Assembly (NCBI RefSeq): GCF_030410485.1
Contig: NZ_JAUHHC010000001.1
Coordinates: forward strand, 744,001-808,000
Direction: 5' to 3'
DNA: 64,000 bases
Source: Roseateles violae
Lineage (GTDB): Bacteria > Pseudomonadota > Gammaproteobacteria > Burkholderiales > Burkholderiaceae_C
Of the stretch, positions 30,650 to 41,042 are shown piece after piece. The notes under the pieces are model-generated. The model ran no database searches and had not been told where the DNA came from. It was given only the letters and a program-made list of their open reading frames with translations. Both the position numbers and the translations under genes were made by a program. Position 1 is the first letter of the stretch, and every line of letters starts with the position of its first letter.

Positions 30650-30828
30650 CGAATATCAGCCCAGGCAGGACCGCGCTGTAGGACCTGCCCTACGGTTGCC
30701 GCCCGCGCGCTGGCGATCCCTCTTCCTGGGGATATCCCGTAGCCCTTCGAGTCCCTAGAGTCCAAAGTCCCAACGACGTCCTTCCGAGGACTTTCGACGC
30801 TCACCCGCTCCGGGTGGGCGTTTTTTTT
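30650..30828 (+). ncRNA. Candidate small RNA ending in an orphan terminator
   Basis: No convincing gene lies on this strand between the PRC-barrel start and 30828, yet the stretch ends in a strong intrinsic terminator. Several short self-pairing runs precede it, for example GTCC-TTCCGA-GGAC at about 30778-30791, and TAGGACC with a nearby CCCTA around 30677. The 5' end given is arbitrary. It could equally be only the terminator of read-through transcription. Confidence 0.35.
30798..30828 (+). terminator. Strong intrinsic terminator with no upstream gene
   Basis: CGCTCACCCG, CTC loop, CGGGTGGGCG, then eight T. One G-T pair interrupts an otherwise complete ten-base stem. No plus-strand gene precedes it, and on the minus strand it is downstream of the LysR gene, whose stop at 30851 is 23 bp away; the A-run on that side is present, so it could also act for that gene. 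Confidence 0.88.
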
Positions 30829-30850
30829 GGTTCGCGCGGCCGATAGGGCC

Positions 30851-31774
30851 CTAGAAGCCGCCGGCCAGGTGCTCGCGCAGGTGCTCGATCAAGAGCCGCA
30901 GCGGCCGCGGCGTCGTCGTGCTCCAGCGGTGGATCGCATAGACCGCGTCGCCGAAGAAGCCGACCGGCCGCCAGTCGGGCAGCACCTCGATCAGGCGGCC
31001 CTCGCGCAAGGCGGTGGCGGCGCTGAAGTCGGGCAGCAGGGCCAGGCCCAGGCCGGCCAGCGCCGCGTCGCGCAGCACCTCGCTATTGCCCGCGCGCAGC
31101 GGCCCCTGTACCGGGATGCGCAGGCGCTGGCGCGCCTTCTCGAACAGCCAGACCGCCGGCCCCGGCCGCAGATAGGGCAGGCAGGCATGGCGGGCCAGCT
31201 CGTCCGGATGGCGCGGCCCGCCCTGGGCCGCCAGATAGGCCGGGCTGGCGACCAGCAGGGTCCGGGACGCGCACAGCCGGGTCGCGACCTGGTTGTCGGG
31301 CGGCGCGCTGGTGTGGCGGATCGCCAGATCGAAACCCTCCGGCGCCAGCGAGACCAGGCGGTCGCTGAGGTCCAGCTCGATGCGGATCTCCGGATAGGCA
31401 AGAAAGAAGCCGCTCAGCAGCGGCGCCAGGTGCTGGCGGCCCAGCGCCACCGGCGCGGTGACGCGCAAGAGCCCGCGCGGCTGGCCGGCCGCGTCGCGGG
31501 CGGCACCGAGCGCCTCGGTGATGTGGGCAAAGCTGGCCTCGGTCTCCTCGACCAGACGGCGGCCGGCCTCGGACAGGCGCACCGAGCGCGTCGTGCGCAG
31601 GACCAGGGTGGTGCCCATCGCCCGCTCGAGCTCGGCGATGCGCTGGCTGACCGCGGCCTTGGACAGCGAAAGCCGCTGCGCCGCCTTGGTGAAGCTGCCC
31701 AGCTGGGCGATCACGGTCAGCGCATGCAGCTGCCCCCAGAGCAGCTCGTGGCGGAGTTCGGGTGTCGTGGCCAT
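30851..31774 (-). CDS. LysR-family regulator divergent from mmsA
   Basis: 307 residues. The HTH covers residues about 15-70 ([20 protein letters not shown]), followed by a substrate-binding-like domain of the CrgA/TTG-type group. The ATG at 31774 lies inside a perfect inverted repeat, so the protein probably represses itself and controls the divergent dehydrogenase gene. Effector unknown, perhaps a branched-chain or beta-alanine degradation intermediate given the neighbour. Confidence 0.93.
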   Translation of the reverse strand: MATTPELRHELLWGQLHALTVIAQLGSFTKAAQRLSLSKAAVSQRIAELERAMGTTLVLRTTRSVRLSEAGRRLVEETEASFAHITEALGAARDAAGQPRGLLRVTAPVALGRQHLAPLLSGFFLAYPEIRIELDLSDRLVSLAPEGFDLAIRHTSAPPDNQVATRLCASRTLLVASPAYLAAQGGPRHPDELARHACLPYLRPGPAVWLFEKARQRLRIPVQGPLRAGNSEVLRDAALAGLGLALLPDFSAATALREGRLIEVLPDWRPVGFFGDAVYAIHRWSTTTPRPLRLLIEHLREHLAGGF

Positions 31775-31794
31775 TGTTCATATTAACGAACAAT
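31773..31794. promoter_or_regulatory. Probable LysR operator between lysR and mmsA
   Basis: ATTGTTC, eight bases, GAACAAT, a perfect 7-bp inverted repeat containing a T-N11-A arrangement. It covers the lysR start codon and is 70 bp before the mmsA ATG. Confidence 0.6.
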
Positions 31795-31863
31795 CAAATC
31801 GTCGAAAGCCGATTGGCAGCGCGAGCAGCGATGCCTAGACTGAGCGGATCACAGGAGAGCACG

Positions 31864-33384
<1,521 letters not shown>

Positions 33385-33387
33385 GTC

Positions 33388-33411
33388 GCGCGGGCGCAGG
33401 GGCGCCCGCGC
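33388..33411 (+). terminator. GC-rich hairpin after mmsA
   Basis: GCGCGGGCGC, AGGG loop, GCGCCCGCGC; no T-run follows. It may slow transcription or stabilise the mRNA end rather than terminate on its own. Confidence 0.5.
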
Positions 33412-33496
33412 AACACCCGCATCCAAGTGCTCGCCGCCCCGGGGCGGATGGGCTAATCTTGCGCTCCCCGTTCTGTTCGCGCCCTTGGCGAAACCG

Positions 33497-35125
33497 ATGC
33501 TAGACACCCAGCCCAGCGAAGCTGCGAGCGGCGAGACGACCCTCGCCGCGGCGCTGGACGCCGCGCGAGCCGAGCGCCATGGCAATCTGCCGCTGGGGCT
33601 GGCGGCCGCGCGCCAGGTCTGGGACGCGGCCATCGCCCAGGGCTTTCTGAGCGAGCAGCTGGAGGCCGGGCGGTTGCTGACCTTCTTCCATCTGCGCCGC
33701 GGCGAATTCGCCGAGATGCTGGCCATCGGCCAGCAGCTGCTGCCGCTGCTGCGCGGCCAGGGCAGTCATGCGGCGCTGTGCGAGCTGCTGCGCGGCATGG
33801 GCCTCGCGGCGGCCGAGCTGAGCGATTTCGAGACCGCGCTGGCCTGCGTCAACGAGGGCCTGGCGCGTGCCCGCGAGCTGGACGACCTGCGCCTGACCAG
33901 CGTCGCGCTGAATGCGGTCGGCGCCTGCTTCGACCGCATGGGCGATCCCTGGCAGGCCGAGCGCTTGATGAACGAGGCGGCCGCGCTGATCGGCCAGCAG
34001 GCGACCGATTACGAGCGCGTCGTCAATTCGAACAATCTGGCCACCGTCGCGCTGGACACCTTCCATCTGCTGCGCCACAGCGGCCACGAGCGCGAATGTG
34101 CGGAGGCGCTGCAGCGCGCGCTGCAGCATGCGCTGCAGACGCGGCCGCATGCGCTGGCGCTGCGCGACCCGTTCGCGCTGGCGCTGACCGACGGCAACCG
34201 CGGCGAGATCCTGCTGCATCTGGAGCGGCTGGACGAGGCCGAGGCGGTGCTGCACGAGGCGCTGGCGCTGGACCGGCGCGCGGGCTTCGTGATGCTGGGC
34301 TGGCGCGTGCGCTGCTCGCTGGCCGAGCTGTGGCTGGCGCGCGGCCAGGCGCAGGACGCGCTGGCCGAGCTGAACGCCTTGCTGGCCGAGACGGCCGGCC
34401 GCAATCTGGGCGCCACCGGCCTGCGCCTGCGCCATGCCGCCTACCGGGCCGGCAAGGCGCTGGGCGACCCCGCGCTGGCGCTGGCCCATCTGGAGCAGTA
34501 CCAGGCGCTGGAGCGCGCGCGCAGCGTCGCCCAGCTGATGGCGCAGGCGCGCTTCTTCGTCAGCCGGCTGGAGGCCGAGCAGCGCGTCGCGCCGGCGCCC
34601 GGTGGCGGCCTGGCGCGCGCCGATTGCGGCAGCGAGGAGCAGGCGCGCCGCGACCCGCTGACCGGCCTGGGCAACCGCCGCTGCATGGAGGCGCGCATGC
34701 CGGCGCTGATGCAGGCGGCGCAGCGCAGCGGCGCCGCGCTGACCGTGGCCCTGATCGATATCGACCGCCTGCAGGCGATCAACGACGAGCATGGCCAGGC
34801 GGTCGGCGACCGCGTGCTGCAGGTGCTGGCGCAGATGCTGCTCGACAACACCCGCGCCAGCGATCTGCTGATGCGCTGGGGCGGCGAGGAGATCCTCGTC
34901 GTGCTGCCCGACACCGTCGCCGACCGCGCCTTCGAAGTCTGCGAACGGCTGCGCCAGGCGGTCGAGCTGTTCCGCTGGGACGAGCTGGCGCCGGGCCTGG
35001 ACGTGACGCTGAGCATAGGCCTGGCGAACGCGCCGCCCTATTCGACCGATCTGCTGGTCGCGCGCGCGGAGAGCGCGATGTACCGCGCCAAACATCTGGG
35101 CCGCAACCGCGTCGCACTCGCCTAG
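33497..35125 (+). CDS. Soluble TPR-like protein with GGDEF diguanylate cyclase domain
   Basis: 542 residues from ATG 33497 (a TTG at 33485 is also possible). Residues about 20-360 are helical repeats with TPR character; no membrane segment is seen. The GGDEF domain begins with RRDPLTGLGNRR (384-395). The active-site loop is GGEEI (462-466) and the inhibitory site RASD (453-456) lies five residues before it. It should make c-di-GMP from GTP and feel product inhibition. The N-terminal domain probably senses a partner protein. Confidence 0.92.
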   Translation: MLDTQPSEAASGETTLAAALDAARAERHGNLPLGLAAARQVWDAAIAQGFLSEQLEAGRLLTFFHLRRGEFAEMLAIGQQLLPLLRGQGSHAALCELLRGMGLAAAELSDFETALACVNEGLARARELDDLRLTSVALNAVGACFDRMGDPWQAERLMNEAAALIGQQATDYERVVNSNNLATVALDTFHLLRHSGHERECAEALQRALQHALQTRPHALALRDPFALALTDGNRGEILLHLERLDEAEAVLHEALALDRRAGFVMLGWRVRCSLAELWLARGQAQDALAELNALLAETAGRNLGATGLRLRHAAYRAGKALGDPALALAHLEQYQALERARSVAQLMAQARFFVSRLEAEQRVAPAPGGGLARADCGSEEQARRDPLTGLGNRRCMEARMPALMQAAQRSGAALTVALIDIDRLQAINDEHGQAVGDRVLQVLAQMLLDNTRASDLLMRWGGEEILVVLPDTVADRAFEVCERLRQAVELFRWDELAPGLDVTLSIGLANAPPYSTDLLVARAESAMYRAKHLGRNRVALA

Positions 35126-35129
35126 CCGG

Positions 35130-36329
35130 CTAGGGCAGGGCCAGGCGCTCCGCCTGAGCCTGCACCCGGTTGCGGCCGAGCTCCTTGGCCCGGTACATGG
35201 CCGCGTCGGCGCGGGCCAGCACCGCATCGGCGCTGGCGTCGTCCGGCCGGGCCTCGGCGACGCCGAAGCTGGCGGTCAGCGGCCAGCGCTCGCCGTCCCA
35301 GTCGAATTCGCAGCCCTCCAGGCTGGCGCGCATCCGTTCCGCGACGACGCCGGCGCCGGCCAGATCGGTCAGCGGCAGCAGCGCGCAGAACTCCTCGCCG
35401 CCGAGGCGGCCGAGCCGGTCGATCTCGCGCACGCAGGGCCGCAGCACCTCGATCAGGCGCAGCAGCGCCGCGTCGCCGGCCGCATGGCCCAGCGTGTCGT
35501 TCAGCTGCTTGAAGCGGTCCATATCGATCATCACCAGCGCATAGGGCTTGCCGCGCTGCCGCCGCGCATGCTCCAGCTCGATGGCCGCGCAAAGTGCGCC
35601 ATGGTTCAGGACATCGGTCAGCGGATCCTGCCGCGTCAGCCGCTGGATGCGCAGGATCAGCTTCATTAGCACCAGCAGGCCCATGGTCGCGTTCAGCAGC
35701 AGGCACAGCAGCATCGCCGACCACAGCCAGACGATGTTGAAGTCGCTGGCCTGGCTGAGCCGATTGGCGTTCGACGGCGCCAGCAGCGACTCGATCAATC
35801 GCGTCAGCAGCAGCGCCGCGATCGCGAACAGCGGGCTCACCAGGAGGGCGGCGACGGCTGGCCGCAGCGTGCGTTCGCGCAGCTGCCGCCAGCCGTCGCC
35901 GGCGGCCAGCAGCACCAGCAGGCTCAGGCACAAGTAGACGCAGCGCACATGCCAGCGCGTGTCGCCGCCATAGGGCATGGCGGCCAGCAGCAGCAGGGCC
36001 GGCACGGCGATGGCCGCCGCCGAGCGCCAGGCCAGCGGTCGGTCGGCGATCGCCGGCACCGCCGCGCGCAGCAGCGCGAAGGCGGTGATCGCCATCGCGT
36101 CCGAACCCCAGAAGGCCAGCAGCGGCAGCATCTGGCCGCGCAAGGCATCGGCGGCCAGCGAGCCGCCCAGCAGCGCATTGCCCAGGGCCAGACAGTGCGA
36201 GGCGCGCCGCGTCAGCCGCGCGCCGACGGCCAGCGCCCACCAGACCTGGGCGGCGGCGAAGAACATCAGGGTGATCGCCAGCATCAGCGTCGGCACGTCG
36301 GTCTGCTGCAGCAGCGTCGTGGTCAGCAT
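35130..36329 (-). CDS. Membrane diguanylate cyclase
   Basis: 399 residues. Six or so hydrophobic segments cover residues about 10-220, then a GGDEF domain starts at TRQDPLTDVLNHG. GGEEF is at 310-314 and the I-site REID at 301-304. It starts 5 bp after the preceding cyclase gene on the same strand ends, and the two share both membrane layout and long identical runs around GRLGGEEFCALLP, so they look like a tandem duplication. No periplasmic sensor domain is obvious. Confidence 0.93.
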   Translation of the reverse strand: MLTTTLLQQTDVPTLMLAITLMFFAAAQVWWALAVGARLTRRASHCLALGNALLGGSLAADALRGQMLPLLAFWGSDAMAITAFALLRAAVPAIADRPLAWRSAAAIAVPALLLLAAMPYGGDTRWHVRCVYLCLSLLVLLAAGDGWRQLRERTLRPAVAALLVSPLFAIAALLLTRLIESLLAPSNANRLSQASDFNIVWLWSAMLLCLLLNATMGLLVLMKLILRIQRLTRQDPLTDVLNHGALCAAIELEHARRQRGKPYALVMIDMDRFKQLNDTLGHAAGDAALLRLIEVLRPCVREIDRLGRLGGEEFCALLPLTDLAGAGVVAERMRASLEGCEFDWDGERWPLTASFGVAEARPDDASADAVLARADAAMYRAKELGRNRVQAQAERLALP

Positions 36330-36334
36330 TGCCG

Positions 36335-37552
36335 TCAGACCGCCGGGCGGGCGGAAGAAGAGGAGGCGGAAAACGAGGGCGCCGCGGCGGCCGGCACCGG
36401 CGCTGCGTCGGCCACGCAGACGCGGTTGCGGCCCTCGGCCTTGGCGCGGTAGACCAGGCGGTCGGCCAGGGCCAGGCCGGCCGTGCCGAGCGGGTCGTCA
36501 CCCTGCGCCGGCGCGACGCCGAAGCTGGCCGTCAGCGCGATCGTCTCGCTGCCCCGCCAGGCCAGCGGCCGCTGCTCCAGCGCGGCGCGCATCCGTTCGG
36601 CGACCTGGGCCGCCGGCGCCAGCGGCGTGTGCGGCAGCAGCGCGCAGAACTCCTCGCCGCCGAGGCGGCCCAGCAGGTCCAGATCGCGCAGGCAGCCGCG
36701 CAGCACTTTCACCGCATGGATCAGCGCCGCATCGCCGGCGGCGTGGCCGAGCCGGTCGTTGATGCGCTTGAAATGGTCGATATCGATCAGCACGATCGCA
36801 TGCTCGTGGCCGCGCCGCCGCAGCGCCTGCAGCTTGCGCAGCTCGGCATCGAAGGCGCGGCGGTTGAGGCTGCCGGTCATCGAATCGTGGTGCGACAGAT
36901 GCTGGATGCGCGCGATCAGCCGCCACAGCAGCAGGGCCATCAGGCTGATCGCGATCGCGCCGCTGAGCGCCAGCCACAGCCCGGCCAGCAGGCCGCTGGC
37001 CGCACCGTCGACCTGGAACAGGCCGGTCCATTGCGGCGCGAACAGCAGCACCGCGGCGCGCGCGCCGGTCGCCAGGCCCAGCAGCAGGTGCGGCAGCGCG
37101 ATCAGCACCGTCACCGGGCGCGCAAGACCCGGCCCCGCGCCGGAGACGACGTCGCGCGTTGCGCGCAGCGCCAGCAGGCTCATGCAGGCCGAGGTGGCGA
37201 TCAGCGGCGCCGAGCGGCCCGGCAGCGGCCACAGCACGGCCAGCGCGCCGGCGCCGCCGATCAGCGCGATGTCCAGCCAGTGCTGGCGCAGCCGCAGCAT
37301 GCGGCGCAGGGCCAGCGCCAGCAGGGCGACTGTCGCCAGCGCCGCCAGATCGGCGAAGCCCTCGATCGGCAGCGGCGCGCAGTCCTCGCAGCGCAGCGCC
37401 GCCGCCATGCAGCACAGATGGGCGCCCGCCATCAGCCAGCTGGCACGCGGCGCGATGCGGAACAGGCCGGCCAGCAGCACCCAGCAAAAGCTCGCGAAGC
37501 CGTTGAAGATGGCGTTCGCGATCAGCAGGGTCGGGGCGTCGAGGGCGTTCAT
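36335..37552 (-). CDS. Membrane diguanylate cyclase, tandem paralogue
   Basis: 405 residues from ATG 37552 with CCTCCAT-type ribosome site on the minus strand. Several hydrophobic segments precede HDSMTGSLNRRAFD, the start of the GGDEF domain; GGEEF is at 298-302 and the I-site RDLD at 289-292. The last 20 residues are Ala/Ser/Pro-rich. It is the first gene of a two-cyclase operon. The longer frame above it runs antisense through the SDR gene and was rejected. Confidence 0.93.
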   Translation of the reverse strand: MNALDAPTLLIANAIFNGFASFCWVLLAGLFRIAPRASWLMAGAHLCCMAAALRCEDCAPLPIEGFADLAALATVALLALALRRMLRLRQHWLDIALIGGAGALAVLWPLPGRSAPLIATSACMSLLALRATRDVVSGAGPGLARPVTVLIALPHLLLGLATGARAAVLLFAPQWTGLFQVDGAASGLLAGLWLALSGAIAISLMALLLWRLIARIQHLSHHDSMTGSLNRRAFDAELRKLQALRRRGHEHAIVLIDIDHFKRINDRLGHAAGDAALIHAVKVLRGCLRDLDLLGRLGGEEFCALLPHTPLAPAAQVAERMRAALEQRPLAWRGSETIALTASFGVAPAQGDDPLGTAGLALADRLVYRAKAEGRNRVCVADAAPVPAAAAPSFSASSSSARPAV

Positions 37553-37609
37553 GGAGGACGAGGCGGCGGACCCATCATCCCCGAGCACCGGGGCTGACAC
37601 AATGGGCCG

Positions 37610-38359
37610 ATGCACCACATTGCCCTGATCACCGGCGCCGGCCGCGGCATCGGCGCCGCCATCGCCGAAGACTGCGCGCGCGCCGGTTACGACCTGGCCC
37701 TGAACTATGCGCGCGACGCCGGCGCCGCCGAGGCGCTGGCCGGGCGCCTGCGCCGCGAGACCGGCCGGCGCGTGATCGCCATGCAGGCCGATGTGGCCGA
37801 CGAGGCCCAGGTGCTGGCGATGTTCGCGCGCATCGATGCCGAGCTGGGGCCGCTGACGGCCCTGGTCAACAACGCCGGCATCGTCGCGCCGGCCGCGCGG
37901 CTGGAGGATATGGACCTCGCGCGCTGGCATCGCCTGTTCGACGTCAATGTGATGGGCACGCTCTTGTGCAGCCGCGAGGCGGCCCGGCGGATGAGCCGTC
38001 GCCACGGCGGCGCCGGCGGCGCCATCGTCAACCTGTCGTCCCGCGCGGCCCAGCTCGGCTCGCCGGGCCTCTATGTCGACTATGCGGCCAGCAAGGGCGC
38101 GATCGATACGCTGACCGTCGGCCTGGCGCGCGAGCTGATCGAGGAGGGCATCCGCGTCAACGGCGTGCGGCCCGGCATCATCGACACCGAGATCCATGCT
38201 TCGGGCGGCATGGGCGACATGCTGCCCGCCGCCGTCAGGACGATCCCGATCGGGCGCCTGGGCCGCGCCGACGAGGTTGCCGCGGCCGTGCTGTGGCTGC
38301 TGTCCGATGCCGCCAGCTACACGGTCGGCGCGATGCTGGACGTGGCCGGCGGGCGCTGA
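37610..38359 (+). CDS. SDR-family oxidoreductase, probable YgfF-like
   Basis: 249 residues. NAD(P) motif TGAGRGIG (8-15), VNNAGIV (86-92), and catalytic Y-x3-K in VDYAASKGA (about 156-162). An Arg-rich strand end after the second beta strand (ALNYARDAG) suggests NADP. The LVNNAGIVAPAARLEDM and NVMGTLLCSREAARRM segments resemble glucose-1-dehydrogenase-like SDRs such as YgfF. Substrate unknown. Divergent from the cyclase pair over 57 bp. Confidence 0.93.
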   Translation: MHHIALITGAGRGIGAAIAEDCARAGYDLALNYARDAGAAEALAGRLRRETGRRVIAMQADVADEAQVLAMFARIDAELGPLTALVNNAGIVAPAARLEDMDLARWHRLFDVNVMGTLLCSREAARRMSRRHGGAGGAIVNLSSRAAQLGSPGLYVDYAASKGAIDTLTVGLARELIEEGIRVNGVRPGIIDTEIHASGGMGDMLPAAVRTIPIGRLGRADEVAAAVLWLLSDAASYTVGAMLDVAGGR

Positions 38360-38369
38360 GTCGCGGCGT

Positions 38370-39287
38370 TTACTTGCGCTCGACGACCACGGCGTTCATC
38401 CCCACCGCCTGCTGCACCCGCGTCGCCGCCTGGCGCGCCTCCTCGCGCGAGCGGTAGGGGCCGGCCTGCAGCCGGTGCATGCGGCTGTCCTTGAAGATCG
38501 CCATCATCGGCGCCAGCCAGTCCAGCTCGCGCACCAGGCGCGCGCGCATCTGCTCGGCGCCGTCGAGCCGGCTGAAGGCGCCCAGCTGGACCCAGAAGCC
38601 CGCCGCGGCATAGGGCGGCGGTGGCGTGTCCGGCACCGGCGTGGCGGCGATCTGCGCCGTCGTCAGCGGCGGCGGCGCGCCGACGGCGGGCGCGGCGGCG
38701 TAGACCGGCGGATCGCCGTTGCGCTGCCAGGCCCCGCTGCGGATCTCCTCGTAGGTGATGCGCTCGACCTCGACCGTCGAGACGCCGCGCAGCACGTCGA
38801 GCTTCAACGCCGCCGTGTAGCTGAGGTCGATGATGCGGCCCGAATGAAAGGGCCCGCGGTCGTTGATGCGCACGATCACCTCGCGGCCATTGGCCGGGTT
38901 GCGCACCCGCGCATAGCTGGGAATGGGCATGGTCGCGTGCGCGGCCGTCATCGCGTACATGTTGTAGACCTCGCCGCTGGAGGTCGGCCGGCCGTGGAAT
39001 TTCTTGCCGTACCAGGAGGCCAGGCCGCGCTCGGCCAGCGGCCGGTCCTCGGTCAGCGGCTCGTAGCGCTGGCCCAGCACCTCGTAGGGCTTGTTCGGCC
39101 CGCCCTTGCGTATCGGTTCCAGCTTCGGCTCGGCATTCGGGGTCAGGTGCAGATCGGGCGGCACCTGCAGCTCGGGGCCGTCGCGCTCGCTGCCGCCGGC
39201 CGGTTCCGCCGGGCGGCTGGCGCAGCCGGCCAGCAGGGCCAGGCCGGCGAGAAAAAGGGCGGCGAGCAGGGATCGGTTCGGCGGCAT
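38370..39287 (-). CDS. rlpA: Septal ring lytic transglycosylase RlpA (lipoprotein)
   Basis: 305 residues. A lipobox LALLAGC puts the lipid-modified cysteine at residue 22. The double-psi beta-barrel region has GLASWYGKKFHGRPTSSGE and VRINDRGPFHSGRIIDLS; a C-terminal SPOR domain (about 230-303, with WVQLGAFSRLDGAEQMR) binds denuded glycan at the septum. RlpA cleaves stem-peptide-free strands during daughter-cell separation. ATG 39287 gives a proper signal peptide. It is convergent with the SDR gene by 10 bp. Confidence 0.96.
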   Translation of the reverse strand: MPPNRSLLAALFLAGLALLAGCASRPAEPAGGSERDGPELQVPPDLHLTPNAEPKLEPIRKGGPNKPYEVLGQRYEPLTEDRPLAERGLASWYGKKFHGRPTSSGEVYNMYAMTAAHATMPIPSYARVRNPANGREVIVRINDRGPFHSGRIIDLSYTAALKLDVLRGVSTVEVERITYEEIRSGAWQRNGDPPVYAAAPAVGAPPPLTTAQIAATPVPDTPPPPYAAAGFWVQLGAFSRLDGAEQMRARLVRELDWLAPMMAIFKDSRMHRLQAGPYRSREEARQAATRVQQAVGMNAVVVERK

Positions 39288-39405
39288 GGCCGCCACCCTA
39301 AACGATTCGCGCGGCCGCCGCAAAACGCCCCGATCCGCAATGCCCACAACATCACGGCCGGCGCGTGGTCGTATGCTGGGCGCTCACATCCCAGCCTTGG
39401 ACGCC

Positions 39406-40107
39406 ATGAGCAGCAGCTATATCTTCCCGCCCGCCGAGATCCCCAGCGTCGCCGTGCGCGGCAGCAGCGCGCGCTACGCGGTCGCGCGCATCTTCTGCGT
39501 CGGCCGCAACTACGCGGCCCATGCGCGCGAGATGGGCGGCAACCCCGATCGCGAGCTGCCCTTCTACTTCACCAAGCCGCCCAGCGCCCTGGTGCCCTCG
39601 GGCTCGACGGTGCCCTATCCGCCCGGCACCAAGAACTACCACTACGAGATGGAGCTGGTGATCGCGATCGGCGCGCCGGTGTTCAAGGCGACGCCCGAGG
39701 CGGCGCGCGCCGCCATCTGGGGCTATGCGGCGGGCCTGGACATGACGCGCCGCGATCTGCAGGCCGAGGCCAAGGCGGCCGGCCGGCCCTGGGACACGGC
39801 CAAGGGCTTCGAGCAGTCGGCCGTCATCACCGAGCTGGCGCGCGTCGCCGATATCGGCCTGCTGGAGGCTGGCGCGATCACCCTGGCCGTCAACGGCGTC
39901 GAGAAGCAGCGCGGCGATCTGTCGGACATGATCTGGAGCCAGGCCGAGATCGTCGCCAATCTCTCGCAGTACTACCACCTGCAGCCCGGCGATCTGATCT
40001 ACACCGGCACGCCCGAGGGCGTCGGCGCGGTCCAGCCCGGCGACCTGCTGAGCGGCCGGATCGAGGGCCTGGGCGACTTGAGCCTGACAATCGGGGCCCC
40101 GGAATAG
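39406..40107 (+). CDS. Fumarylacetoacetase-family hydrolase, fumarylpyruvate hydrolase-like
   Basis: 233 residues. FAH-domain strings are FCVGRNYAAHAREMGGNP, metal-binding HYEMELVIAIG (E and E of the ExE site) and LIYTGTPEGVGAV. The pattern resembles NagK-type fumarylpyruvate hydrolase of gentisate breakdown, but no gentisate dioxygenase is nearby, so oxaloacetate decarboxylase-like activity is an alternative. Start at 39406. nadC follows 13 bp later and probably shares its mRNA. Confidence 0.9.
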   Translation: MSSSYIFPPAEIPSVAVRGSSARYAVARIFCVGRNYAAHAREMGGNPDRELPFYFTKPPSALVPSGSTVPYPPGTKNYHYEMELVIAIGAPVFKATPEAARAAIWGYAAGLDMTRRDLQAEAKAAGRPWDTAKGFEQSAVITELARVADIGLLEAGAITLAVNGVEKQRGDLSDMIWSQAEIVANLSQYYHLQPGDLIYTGTPEGVGAVQPGDLLSGRIEGLGDLSLTIGAPE

Positions 40108-40120
40108 TTTTCCCCCGACC

Positions 40121-40987
40121 ATGTTCGAGCACAACGAGACCCTAGACCAGGCGCGCCAGCGCAATATCCGCGACGCGCTGAGCGAGGACATCGGCGTCGC
40201 CGACTGGACCGCGCGGCTGGTGCCGGCCGGCCGGCGCGTGCGTGCCCAGGTCCGCGTGCGCGAGGACGCGGTGCTCTGCGGCCGGCATTGGTTCGACGGC
40301 GTCTTTGCCGCGCTCGACGCCACGGCGACCATCGCCTGGCGCTACGAGGAGGGCGCAGCCATGGCCGCCGACAGCATCGTCTGCGACATCGAGGGCGATG
40401 GCCGGGCGCTGCTCTCGGCCGAGCGGCCGGCGCTGAACTTTTTGCAGCTGCTGTCGGCGACGGCGACGGTCACCTACCGCCATGTGCAGGCGATCGCCGG
40501 CGCCAGCCCCAATCCGCGCGGCTGCGCGGTGCTGGACACGCGCAAGACCCTCCCGGGTCTGCGCCTGGCGCAGAAATACGCGGTGCGCGTCGGCGGCGGC
40601 GCCAACCAGCGCCTGGCCCTCTACGCCGGCATCCTGATCAAGGAAAACCATATCGCCGCGGCCGGCGGCGTCGCCGCGGCGCTGCGCGCGGCGCAGGCGC
40701 TGAACGCCGGCGTCGACATCCAGATCGAGGTCGAGTCGATTGCCGAGTTGCGCGAGGCGCTGGACGCCGGCGCCGGCAGCGTGCTGCTCGACAACTTCAG
40801 CGAGGCGATGATGGTCGAGGCGGTGGCGCTGAACGCCGGCCGTGCGCTGCTGGAGGTGTCCGGCGGCGTCGAACTGGAGCAATTGCGATGGATCGCCGCC
40901 ACCGGCGTCGACCGCATCTCGATCGGCCGCCTGACCAAGGACGTCAAGGCGGTCGACTACTCGATGCGGGTGCTGGGCCCGGTCTGA
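40121..40987 (+). CDS. nadC: Nicotinate-nucleotide pyrophosphorylase (carboxylating)
   Basis: 288 residues. It makes nicotinate mononucleotide from quinolinate and PRPP. Signature segments are LNFLQLLSATAT (105-116), LDTRKTLPGLRLAQKYAVR near 140, IKENHI and the PRPP region with EVES, LDNFS and EVSGGV. Here it is not with nadA or nadB but 13 bp after an FAH-family gene, an unusual partner. The start is the only ATG in frame before the conserved region. Confidence 0.97.
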   Translation: MFEHNETLDQARQRNIRDALSEDIGVADWTARLVPAGRRVRAQVRVREDAVLCGRHWFDGVFAALDATATIAWRYEEGAAMAADSIVCDIEGDGRALLSAERPALNFLQLLSATATVTYRHVQAIAGASPNPRGCAVLDTRKTLPGLRLAQKYAVRVGGGANQRLALYAGILIKENHIAAAGGVAAALRAAQALNAGVDIQIEVESIAELREALDAGAGSVLLDNFSEAMMVEAVALNAGRALLEVSGGVELEQLRWIAATGVDRISIGRLTKDVKAVDYSMRVLGPV

Positions 40988-41042
40988 GGCGCGGCGGGCA
41001 TCGCGCTTGCCCGCCCCCGGGTCCCGTCCACCGGAGACCCGC

